Virus record (IMG/VR): IMGVR_UViG_3300025769_000369
Coordinates: 1-35,841 of that record
Length of the DNA stretch: 35,841 bases
From: a virus
Reading direction: 5' to 3' (one strand)
The position numbers and the translations under genes were made by a program. Below the pieces are notes generated by a model, which saw only the letters and a program-made list of their open reading frames with translations, was not told the DNA's origin and ran no database searches. Shown here piece after piece: positions 27,790 to 34,409 of the stretch; position 1 is the stretch's first letter; every line of letters begins with the position of its first letter.

Positions 27790-29720
27790 GTGAAGATACC
27801 TCCCTTACTTTGTTTGATGATTGGCTGCACGAAACGTATGTAGCTGATACATCTATCGGCAACGTCACGCTGGTAAGGTCTGACGACGATTTCGCTAATT
27901 TCAGAGACTGGCTGTTTAGTAAGCAGCGTCCTCTTGCATACGACATTGAGGCCACGGGCCTTGATATTTTCTCCACAACTTGGGAGATTAAGAGTATTCA
28001 ATGGGGCGATCAGGATGAAGCGTTTGTGTTCATTTGGAAAGAGCCGTGGTTTCAGCGATCTATTGATATCGTGATGAATGAGACCGATTGTAGGCTTCTG
28101 GCCCACAACGCTGTTTTCGATGCGTTGGGGCTAGATCGCCACAATCATGTTGACGCTATCGAACTTTTAGATAGAACTTATGATACGAAGATTTTGTCGC
28201 ATTTGGCTGACCCTCGTAGCCGAGTTGAGGGCGGTGTCGGTCACGGTTTGAAGAACCTTGCAGCGCATCACGTTGACAAGAGTGCTCCTGATTCGGATCA
28301 GGCGCTTAAGGACTTGTTTAAGCAGCAGAAGTGGTCGGTTAAGGAAGGTTGGCAAAACATTCCTGCCGCACATCCGACTCTGGTGCATTATGCAGGTACC
28401 GACGTTATTTTGACGGCTCGTCTGTTTCCTCATTTGCGTAAGGAAATTAAACGTCAAACTATGGACCATTTGGTCAGGTATGAGCATCAGATTCTGAAGC
28501 TTGTTGCCGATATGGAACGTCGGGGTCTGCGTATTGACGTAGACTACGCCGAGCAGCTTGTTGAGCAAATGAATGCTGAAGAACAGGCCCATATTGATGT
28601 TGTTCGCTCGTTTGGGGTCGAAAACCATAACGCTACGAAAGATGTAGCTGAAGCTTTAACTAAGCTGGGCGTGCGGCTTACCGAAACCACTGCCTCGGGC
28701 GGCTTGAAGGTCGATAAGATGGTTTTGCAGGCCATTATTGACGATGAAGACTCTGGTATGGCTGGAGAGCTTGCCCGTGCAGTTATGGCAGCTAAAAACA
28801 GTGCTAAATGGCGAGATAGTTACGTAATCGCTTCTCTTGCCAGCATGGACAGCAATTTGAGAGTCCATCCGAAAATGAACAGCTTGCAGGCACGGACAGG
28901 CAGAATGTCTTTGACAGACCCTCCGTTGCAGCAGCTACCGTCTAGCGGTGATGCTATACGTCGAATGTTCCTTGCAGAAGAAGGATGCCGGATGGCTTCT
29001 ATCGACTTCTCTGGCGTTGAGCTAAGAGTTTTAGCTGCACTTTCCCAAGACCCTGTTATGTTGCAGGTGTTCAAAGAAGGTGGCGATCTGCACCAAACCA
29101 CCGCTGACAACACGGGAGTTACCAGAAAGATCGCTAAAACAGTGAATTTCGGAAAGGTTTATGGGGCAGGACCGCAGACGCTTTCTAGACAATCAGGACT
29201 TTCAGTTGAAGAAGCCCAGAAAGTGTGCGACTTGTTCGACAGCACCTACCAGGGCGTGACCCGCTATGCACACCAGCTAGCCCATCCTGTTAAAACCGGC
29301 AAACGCAACTATGTTATTACACACACGGGTAGGAAGCTTCCTGTAGACGCTGAGAGGCCCTATGCTGCACTCAACTACTGCATTCAGTCCACGGCCCGAG
29401 ATGTTCTCGGTAGAGCCATGGTGAAGCTGTACGAGGCCGGTTATTGGGACTATGCTTTGCTGCCTATCCACGATGAGATATTGTTTAGTTTCCCTGAGGA
29501 AACGGCTGTAGAGATGTGCCGGGAAGCGGGTGTGGTTATGGAGATGATACTCAAAGATGTTCACATTTCTACTGAGCCTGATCTTGGTGGAGAGTCGTGG
29601 GGTACGTTATATACAGAAGGCGAACATGAGGTGATTGAGTTGACTGACGACGACCGCAAGAAGTATGGTGACGAGACTTTGAGGAAGGCACTTTTTGAGT
29701 CACCGACTTACGAGTTTTAG
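27786..29720 (+). CDS. polA: Family A DNA polymerase with 3'-5' exonuclease domain
   Basis: A 644-residue replicative polymerase. Residues 50-220 form the exonuclease: D53 and E55 in YDIEATG, LLAHNAVFDAL, and HYAGTDVILTARL. The polymerase domain has motif A with D407 (SIDFSGVELRVLA), motif B with R447, K451 and F455 (RKIAKTVNFGKVYGAG), and motif C with H562-D563-E564 (PIHDEILF). F455 matches Phe762 of E. coli Pol I at exact spacing; studies of marine phage polymerases tied Phe at this site to lytic growth. No 5'-3' exonuclease is attached. Its ATG overlaps the previous stop (ATGA), so the two are coupled. The C-terminus is somewhat extended and acidic. No helicase or primase lies in this window. 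Confidence 0.95.
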   Translation: MSEDTSLTLFDDWLHETYVADTSIGNVTLVRSDDDFANFRDWLFSKQRPLAYDIEATGLDIFSTTWEIKSIQWGDQDEAFVFIWKEPWFQRSIDIVMNETDCRLLAHNAVFDALGLDRHNHVDAIELLDRTYDTKILSHLADPRSRVEGGVGHGLKNLAAHHVDKSAPDSDQALKDLFKQQKWSVKEGWQNIPAAHPTLVHYAGTDVILTARLFPHLRKEIKRQTMDHLVRYEHQILKLVADMERRGLRIDVDYAEQLVEQMNAEEQAHIDVVRSFGVENHNATKDVAEALTKLGVRLTETTASGGLKVDKMVLQAIIDDEDSGMAGELARAVMAAKNSAKWRDSYVIASLASMDSNLRVHPKMNSLQARTGRMSLTDPPLQQLPSSGDAIRRMFLAEEGCRMASIDFSGVELRVLAALSQDPVMLQVFKEGGDLHQTTADNTGVTRKIAKTVNFGKVYGAGPQTLSRQSGLSVEEAQKVCDLFDSTYQGVTRYAHQLAHPVKTGKRNYVITHTGRKLPVDAERPYAALNYCIQSTARDVLGRAMVKLYEAGYWDYALLPIHDEILFSFPEETAVEMCREAGVVMEMILKDVHISTEPDLGGESWGTLYTEGEHEVIELTDDDRKKYGDETLRKALFESPTYEF

Positions 29721-29817
29721 GCTCGTATTACTTACAAAACCGGCGACTTACTGGCATTTCTTCAAAATTATTCGCAAAACTTGGCGATGTGGGGTTGTGT
29801 CCCCGTTTGATCGGTGC

Positions 29818-29882
29818 TAAGGTCTCCGACATCTTCCGCAAAGCGTAGAAGATACCGTATATCCCAGATGAAAGGCAGCTAT
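29818..29882 (+). promoter_or_regulatory. Possible promoter and leader of the sigma factor gene
   Basis: TTGTGT (29795-29800), 17-base spacer and TGC-TAAGGT (29815-29823) give a weak extended -10 promoter. The leader ends with AAAGG (29871-29875), seven bases before ATG 29883. The whole 162-base gap 29721-29882 shows only a short GGGG/CCCC hairpin (29791-29804) besides. Confidence 0.3.
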
Positions 29883-30806
29883 ATGGCTGGATACACTCTA
29901 AGTTCAAAGCACAAGATTCTTACCCGTGAGGAAGAGATTGTGTTGGGGCGGGCAATTCAAGAAGGACTAGAAGCCGACCGGATTCTCAACGAATCCCACA
30001 TTGAAGGCATCAGCATTGATCCAATGGAGAGGCGGCGGTTGAACGCAGCCGTTCGAGAAGGTAAGCGCTCTAAGGACACGTTCGTTTCGCACAACTTGCG
30101 GCTTGCGATGGATACGGCAGCAAAGTACGCACGTTCGCAGTCCCGTATGGAGTACGAAGATCTCATTCAGGAAGCCACGATTGGTCTTATGAGGGCAGCA
30201 GACAAGTTCGATCCTGAGCGGGGGTTCAAGTTCTCTACATATGCGACGTGGTGGTGCCGACAGGCGTGTCAGCGTGCTATAGCGAACCAGGGTCGTGCTA
30301 TACGTCTGCCTATGCATGTTGAGGCTGATGTGCGTAAGCTTGCTGCTGTGGTTGAGGAGTTTGAGTCTAGCCGTAGCAGTTTTTCGATGTATGAGATTGC
30401 TGACTATCTGGATTGGGAAGACGATTATTTGGATGAGATTTGGGGTCATATGGAGAACACGAAGTTGGAGTCTTTGGATGTGCCTTTGAGCGAGGAGAGC
30501 ATGGTTTCGCATGCTGACACGTTGGTGAATTCGGACCAGATTGCGGTAGAGGACGCAGGCATTGAGGGCAGCTTCGCTGACGATATCATGCAGGCTTTGT
30601 CGATTCTGCCTGACCGGGAGTATGATGTCTTGATTAAGCATCATGGTCTAGCGGGTCAGGGCGCTCCGAAGACGTTGCAGGAGATTGGCGAGTCGATGGG
30701 GTTGACTCGTGAACGTGTCCGGCAGCTAGAGGCTAAGGCTATTGCCCGGTTGCGTCATCCTTCTTCTGGGATTGCTTGGGCGTTTAGTCAAGAAAACGAC
30801 GACTGA
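29883..30806 (+). CDS. Sigma-70 family RNA polymerase sigma factor
   Basis: A 307-residue sigma factor. Region 1.2/2.1 begins at LSSKHKILTREEE; region 2.1-2.2 is NLRLAMDTAAKYARS and MEYEDLIQEATIGLMRAADKFDPERGFKFSTYATWW; 2.3-2.4 is CRQACQRAIANQGRAIRLPMHV, close to the housekeeping ATWWIRQAITRSIADQ.RTIRIPVH. Region 3 follows at about residues 150-200. Region 4 has LPDREYDVLIKHHG and the HTH LQEIGESMGLTRERVRQLEAKAIARLR. All RNA polymerase and DNA contacts look intact. It would redirect host RNA polymerase to phage promoters; the near-RpoD recognition helix fits the TATAAT/TTGACA-like promoters in this window. I chose ATG 29883 for its AAAGG. ATG 29868 is an alternative. Confidence 0.95.
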   Translation: MAGYTLSSKHKILTREEEIVLGRAIQEGLEADRILNESHIEGISIDPMERRRLNAAVREGKRSKDTFVSHNLRLAMDTAAKYARSQSRMEYEDLIQEATIGLMRAADKFDPERGFKFSTYATWWCRQACQRAIANQGRAIRLPMHVEADVRKLAAVVEEFESSRSSFSMYEIADYLDWEDDYLDEIWGHMENTKLESLDVPLSEESMVSHADTLVNSDQIAVEDAGIEGSFADDIMQALSILPDREYDVLIKHHGLAGQGAPKTLQEIGESMGLTRERVRQLEAKAIARLRHPSSGIAWAFSQENDD

Positions 30807-30808
30807 GG

Positions 30809-30836
30809 TTGTTGTTTGAGAAGTAGGTGCTACACT
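30809..30836 (+). promoter_or_regulatory. Promoter before tRNA-Leu
   Basis: TTGTTG (30809-30814), 16-base spacer, TGC-TACACT (30828-30836): an extended -10 with four of six bases. Transcription would begin near 30843, a few bases before the tRNA. GAGAAG (30818-30823) and CTTCTC (30838-30843) form an inverted repeat across it. Confidence 0.45.
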
Positions 30837-30847
30837 GCTTCTCACTA

Positions 30848-30930
30848 GCCCCCGTGGCGGAATTGGCATACGCAGCGGACTTAAAATCCGTCACCTTCAC
30901 GGTTTGTGGGTTCGAGTCCCACCGGGGGTA
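30848..30930 (+). tRNA. tRNA-Leu (anticodon UAA)
   Basis: An 83-base class II tRNA. Acceptor stem GCCCCCG/CGGGGGT (first pair a G-U), D arm with GGCGGAATTGGCAT, anticodon stem GCGGA/TCCGT with loop CTTAAAA (anticodon TAA, reads UUA), a long variable arm (CACCTTCACGGT), T arm GTGGG-TTCGAGT-CCCAC, and discriminator A. CCA is not encoded. UUA codons are frequent in this genome's genes, as in the sheath and tape measure, so the tRNA probably supports their translation in a host where UUA is rare. Its 3' end lies two bases before the next gene's ATG. Confidence 0.95.
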
Positions 30931-30932
30931 CT

Positions 30933-31451
30933 ATGAACATATTTGTTGTTGAGACTGATCCGGTAGAAGCAGCGCAGGCTCTGTGTGATAAGCATGTGCC
31001 GAAAATGACTGTTGAGAGCGTCCAGATGCTTGTGTCTGCTCTTCGTAGGCATGGTGCTACGGACGACGATGTGCCTTTGACTGCTAAGGGTACGCCGCAT
31101 CGTGGCGGGTATGCGAATCATCCGAGTACCCGTTGGGTGGGCGAGTCGATCAGTAACTTTAACTGGCTTTTTGAGCACGCCTATGCGTTGTGTGAAGAGT
31201 TCAGTTTCCGGTTCAACAAGGAGCATGCTTGTTTGAAGCAGTTGGACAAGATTGTTGATTCGTCCCATCTGCTTCCTGATGGCGAGTTGACTGATATTGC
31301 GTTGGCTGTTGGTGATGCATTCCACGAACGTCTTGGTTTTAAGCACGCTCCGATTGATGAAGCCGTTGACATTTATCGTGAGTTTTATATAATAGACAAA
31401 GAATCTTTTGCCGTATGGTCAAAAGGACGCCCAGCACCGGCTTGGTGGTAA
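30933..31451 (+). CDS. Conserved phage hypothetical protein (172 aa)
   Basis: The start MNIFVVETDPVEAAQALCDKHVPKMTVESVQMLVSAL, then NHPSTRWVGESISNFNWLFEHAYALCEEFSFRFNKEHAC and TPHRGGYANHPS, is a pattern I recall in uncharacterised proteins of many tailed phages; no function is known to me. Conserved His, Cys, Trp and Asp in that segment suggest an enzyme or metal site, with no proof. It starts two bases after the tRNA; the longer GTG 30906 frame would lie in the tRNA T arm and is rejected. The tRNA acceptor run CGGGGGT is the only Shine-Dalgarno-like run. The end of the gene contains a strong promoter at 31366-31393. Confidence 0.75.
   Translation: MNIFVVETDPVEAAQALCDKHVPKMTVESVQMLVSALRRHGATDDDVPLTAKGTPHRGGYANHPSTRWVGESISNFNWLFEHAYALCEEFSFRFNKEHACLKQLDKIVDSSHLLPDGELTDIALAVGDAFHERLGFKHAPIDEAVDIYREFYIIDKESFAVWSKGRPAPAWW
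31366..31393 (+). promoter_or_regulatory. Perfect-hexamer sigma-70 promoter inside a gene
   Basis: TTGACA (31366-31371), 16-base spacer, TATAAT (31388-31393). Both hexamers are perfect. It lies inside the last 30 codons of the 172-residue gene and would start near 31400, about 70 bases before ATG 31471. It probably drives the coiled-coil protein and possibly the following structural genes. Confidence 0.65.
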
Positions 31452-31470
31452 ACTTCCTGAAAGGTTGGAA

Positions 31471-31662
31471 ATGGAAACAAATATTGATCCTAATGCAATT
31501 GTAGAAGACCTGCTTGAGCAGATTAAGCAGCTAACGGCTGCTAACACGGTTTTGCGTGTGAACCTGAACACTGCTCAGCGTGTTATTGCTGAACTTCAGG
31601 CGCAGGCTGCTCTGGCTGAAGAAGAAACTCCGAAGGAGTCAGGTAAGACTGCCAAGTCGTGA
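31471..31662 (+). CDS. Small coiled-coil protein (63 aa)
   Basis: METNIDPNAIVEDLLEQIKQLTAANTVLRVNLNTAQRVIAELQAQAALAEEETPKESGKTAKS. Residues 9-48 form a heptad-patterned helix (leucine, isoleucine, alanine at a/d places); the end is charged and flexible. No family is recognised. ATG 31471 is chosen because AAAGG lies at 31460-31464; ATG 31408 lies inside the previous gene and would add a stretch with no similar pattern. Likely a small scaffolding or oligomerisation factor for the baseplate genes that follow. Confidence 0.65.
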   Translation: METNIDPNAIVEDLLEQIKQLTAANTVLRVNLNTAQRVIAELQAQAALAEEETPKESGKTAKS

Positions 31663-31718
31663 GATAAGTACCCTGCAGCTTCGGTATACTAGAGATAAGT
31701 CTTGTAAAGGAGATTTCT

Positions 31719-32063
31719 ATGGCTGCTGGAGCTTATGACATGGTGTGTGAGCAGGGTTCTACGTTTTCTCGCACTCTAACTGTAAAAGATAGTAACGGGG
31801 ACGCACGTGACCTTAGTTCGTATACTGGCCGAATGCATGTTCGCCGCACTACAGGTTCTTCTACCACGATTATCGAGTTAACTACCGCTAACGGTAGAAT
31901 TTCAACGAATAGTTCTGGTGAGATCGTGTTGTCTATCTCAGCTACTGACACCGCCGCTTTAACTGACGGGGGTGTTTACGACTTGGAGATTGAGGATAGC
32001 GAAGGCAACGTTGAGCGGGTTGTTGAAGGCATCTTTACGCTTGACTTAGAGGTTACACGGTAA
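31719..32063 (+). CDS. Conserved phage beta-rich structural protein
   Basis: A 114-residue all-beta protein: YDMVCEQGSTFSRTLTVKDSNG, DLSSYTGRMHVRRTTGS, GRISTNSSGEIVLSISATDTAAL, GGVYDLEIEDSEGNVERVVEGIFTLDLEVTR. This layout (EQG.tf..tl...d..g.p.DLtgy.armqvR, then yDLel.d..G.v.rl.eG...v..evTR) recurs in phage tail clusters of many hosts and recalls the N-terminal domain of BppU-like baseplate proteins. It probably packs on the baseplate. AGGAGA precedes ATG by four bases, and a TATACT lies at 31685-31690 without a -35. Confidence 0.7.
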   Translation: MAAGAYDMVCEQGSTFSRTLTVKDSNGDARDLSSYTGRMHVRRTTGSSTTIIELTTANGRISTNSSGEIVLSISATDTAALTDGGVYDLEIEDSEGNVERVVEGIFTLDLEVTR

Positions 32064-32073
32064 GGTAAATCTT

Positions 32074-32409
32074 ATGATTAACGAAGTAGAATGGCATGTT
32101 GATGGTCACCGCATTCTACTAAACATTAATAAGACAAATATTGATATTGCTCCCAGTATTTGCCCTCATGGTAACAGCGAGGATGCTCCTTGTTACCACG
32201 AGGGCATTTCTGGTTGTATGGTCAACTATTTTATTAACGTGTTTGGTTTAGAGTGCAATATTGGGACGGTTCCTGCTGAGTCAAGTCTTGAGATAGCGTG
32301 GGCGACTGTTGAGGATAACAAGTGGGAGATTGACTTGGTTGATTTGTGTGTCATTCCTGTGACTGATCCGTATTTTGCTGATTGGTTTAGTGAAGTTTCT
32401 TCAGGCTAG
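32074..32409 (+). CDS. Hypothetical protein, Cys/His containing (111 aa)
   Basis: No family is recognised. It has strand-like segments (EVEWHVDGHRILLNI, ESSLEIAWATVEDNKWEIDLVDLCVI) and a central patch with C33, H34, C41, H43 and C49 in about seventeen residues (about 33-50), a possible metal site. There is no signal peptide. A likely ribosome binding site is AAGGTAA, 4-10 bases before ATG. Its neighbours are structural, so it may be a small baseplate or assembly part. Confidence 0.6.
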   Translation: MINEVEWHVDGHRILLNINKTNIDIAPSICPHGNSEDAPCYHEGISGCMVNYFINVFGLECNIGTVPAESSLEIAWATVEDNKWEIDLVDLCVIPVTDPYFADWFSEVSSG

Positions 32410-32412
32410 TAG

Positions 32413-32442
32413 TTGTTGGCTTGTTTATTTTTTCGGTAGAAT
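32413..32442 (+). promoter_or_regulatory. Candidate promoter before the gp25-like gene
   Basis: TTGTTG (32413-32418), 18-base spacer, TAGAAT (32437-32442; five of six). It lies in the only sizeable gap between the two genes, with GGAGG following at 32460-32464. Confidence 0.4.
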
Positions 32443-32469
32443 GTATATGAGGGCTTTTTGGAGGCAATG

Positions 32470-32778
32470 ATGGCTGCTTTTGTTATGTCTTATCCTTTCA
32501 GCATTGACACGGCAAACTCTAAGATTTCTACTGTCAATTCCGAGACAGATACGTACAAGGCAGAGCAGATTTCTGCGTTTCTAAAAACGAGGAAAAACGA
32601 AAGAGTGCTGATGCCGGAGTTTGGTATCAGAGATCCAGTGTTCGATAAGTTTGACGTTGCGGCTTTTTCTGTAGATTTTTTGAATTTCTATCCTGCCGAT
32701 AAGGATATTGTTTTAGAAGAAATTAGTCTTCTTAAAAATGCTGGTGTTGTAACTGATGTTTTAATTCAGTTTAAGTGA
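32470..32778 (+). CDS. Baseplate wedge protein, gp25-like
   Basis: A 102-residue protein of the T4 gp25/IraD-like family, a wedge part that joins baseplate to the sheath. The visible pattern is MSYPFSID, KAEQISAFLKTRKNERVLMPEFGIRDPVFDKFD, where the helix followed by TrkGErvl.p.fG is the family signature, and a final VVTDVLIQFK strand. Length is normal. I chose ATG 32470 over ATG 32467 and TTG 32458, since GGAGG ends five bases before 32470. It precedes the J-like gene, the conserved order gp25-J-I of contractile tails. Confidence 0.9.
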   Translation: MAAFVMSYPFSIDTANSKISTVNSETDTYKAEQISAFLKTRKNERVLMPEFGIRDPVFDKFDVAAFSVDFLNFYPADKDIVLEEISLLKNAGVVTDVLIQFK

Positions 32779-32788
32779 GTGAGGTATT

Positions 32789-34396
32789 ATGGCGTCCCCC
32801 GATGTTTCTTCATATGTGGACTTGACTGTTTACGACGATAATCCAGTAGAAGTTTTAAATACAATTCTCAAGTCTGGTCGTGGTAACCTGCCTGTTTGGC
32901 GACCTGAAGCTGGGCAGATTGAAGTTGTTTTGGCTGAAGCGATTGCTAACCGTTCTTCGGAGCTTGCTGCTGATATTAACCGACTTCCTGCGGCGACTAC
33001 AGAAGTTTTACTTCAACTCTTTGGTCTTACAAGAAGCGACGGTGTTAAAGCTACTGCTACTATTGATGTCGCTTTGTTCTCTTCGGGCACTTTGCGGGCA
33101 GGAACAGAGTTTTTATACTACGATGCGTCTACGGCTAGGTCTTACCGGTTTACTTTAGATGCTGACTTTACTGGAACTACGGGTTCTGGTTTGGCTGTGA
33201 CAGCGCAAGCTGTTGGTACAGCCTACAACTTGAGTGGGGTTACTGGTTCGTCCTTGTCTTTGCTGACGGGTAGTGATATTTTCGATTCAGCTACTTTTGC
33301 TACGAACCCCTCTGGCGGTTTGAACGCTGAGACTGATAATGAGTATTTCGACCGTGGTGTAGCGTTACTTGCTAGTTACACAACGGCTTCTACCACGGCT
33401 ACACAGATTAAATCTTTTGTATCTGCGAACAAGTCTTACGCTAACCGGGTGGAAGTGTATAATCGTAAACGTTACCGGGACCGTGATACTACCGCCACGG
33501 ATTACGGCACCCATGATGGTTATGTTCTTGTTGCTGTTGGCGGCAATGTGAGTACGGCTGCCTCTGCGACGGCGCAGGTTCCTGTTTCGACTAGCAATCT
33601 GTCAGACTTGTATGATTCTCTGACTTCTAGGGTTGCTTCTGGTGTGACGATTGATGTGATGAGCGCTGAGCTTGCTTCGGTTAGTGTTACAGCTACTGTT
33701 GTTAAGACTTCTGGTGCGGTTGCTTCGACTGTAAAGACTGCTGTGGAGAATGCGATAAAAGATTATTTTGACCCGAACCAGTGGGATTGGTCTGCGAACA
33801 CGGTTCGGAAGAATGAGTTGATTTCGCTGATTGATGGTATTTCTGGTGTGGATTATGTTTCTTCTTTGACGCTTGATGGTCAGACTCTTATTGGTACAGA
33901 TAACATTGGTTATTACACATCATCTGGTGGTACGAAGACTACTGTTAATTTAGATATAGGTACCGGAGCACTCGCTACAGTTTCCCCGGATGGGACATAT
34001 ACAGCGGGACAACTTGGATTTTACTATGTTGATGCCGACGCTGCTGATCCAGTTTTATATGAGTTTAGAAATACTTCTGATGTAGTTATTTCTAGCGGGC
34101 AGGCAACTAACCAGCCGTTTGAAGCCGTAGCTAACGGTATTCTGTATAACGATACTTCGAACGGAGGTAGCGTCGATGCTTCAGCAACCTACCCTGGAAC
34201 GGGGTCTACTGCTGGGGGTAGTCCAAGTACACTAGGTGAGGCTGAAATGAATTCGGGTAGCGCTTTCACCGGAGGAAGTAACGACAGCAACACATTTACG
34301 GTACTAAACGGTACAGGAGCAGTTGATAGTGACCTGACAGTTCGCAACCTTGGTACTTTGCTAACTTACGGCACGCTGAATATTACAGTTTCGTAG
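32789..34396 (+). CDS. Baseplate J-like protein (gp6-like wedge)
   Basis: A 535-residue wedge protein. Residues about 25-95 form the helical entry (EVLNTILKSGRGNLPVWRPEAGQIEVVLAEAIANRSSELAADINRLPAATTEVLLQLFGLTRSDG). The core has RAGTEFLYYDASTARSYRF, then GTAYNLSGVTGSSLSLL, NPSGGLNAETDNEYFDRGVALLASY, NRVEVYNRKRYR and DGYVLVAVGGN, as in Baseplate_J proteins, and the conserved ending YFDPNQWDWSANTVRKNELISLIDGISGVDYVSSLTL. A further beta-rich extension of about 130 residues at the C-terminus is Gly/Ser/Thr-rich and unlike the family core. The C-terminal part may be a fibre-binding addition. Confidence 0.9.
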   Translation: MASPDVSSYVDLTVYDDNPVEVLNTILKSGRGNLPVWRPEAGQIEVVLAEAIANRSSELAADINRLPAATTEVLLQLFGLTRSDGVKATATIDVALFSSGTLRAGTEFLYYDASTARSYRFTLDADFTGTTGSGLAVTAQAVGTAYNLSGVTGSSLSLLTGSDIFDSATFATNPSGGLNAETDNEYFDRGVALLASYTTASTTATQIKSFVSANKSYANRVEVYNRKRYRDRDTTATDYGTHDGYVLVAVGGNVSTAASATAQVPVSTSNLSDLYDSLTSRVASGVTIDVMSAELASVSVTATVVKTSGAVASTVKTAVENAIKDYFDPNQWDWSANTVRKNELISLIDGISGVDYVSSLTLDGQTLIGTDNIGYYTSSGGTKTTVNLDIGTGALATVSPDGTYTAGQLGFYYVDADAADPVLYEFRNTSDVVISSGQATNQPFEAVANGILYNDTSNGGSVDASATYPGTGSTAGGSPSTLGEAEMNSGSAFTGGSNDSNTFTVLNGTGAVDSDLTVRNLGTLLTYGTLNITVS

Positions 34397-34409
34397 TTGG
34401 GATTTCAGC

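Noticed and set aside
26767-29720. Link of the nucleotide enzyme and polymerase to a 2-aminoadenine or deazaguanine modified-DNA pathway
   Set aside because: I looked for PurZ-, DatZ-, MazZ- or Que-like genes in the window and recognise none; the polymerase alone does not show it.
29791-29804. GGGG/CCCC hairpin after the polymerase gene as a terminator
   Set aside because: Only four pairs, with no run of T after it.
29967-30644. 225-residue - strand frame over the sigma factor
   Set aside because: The + strand frame has all sigma-70 regions; the - frame has no recognisable motif or ribosome binding site.
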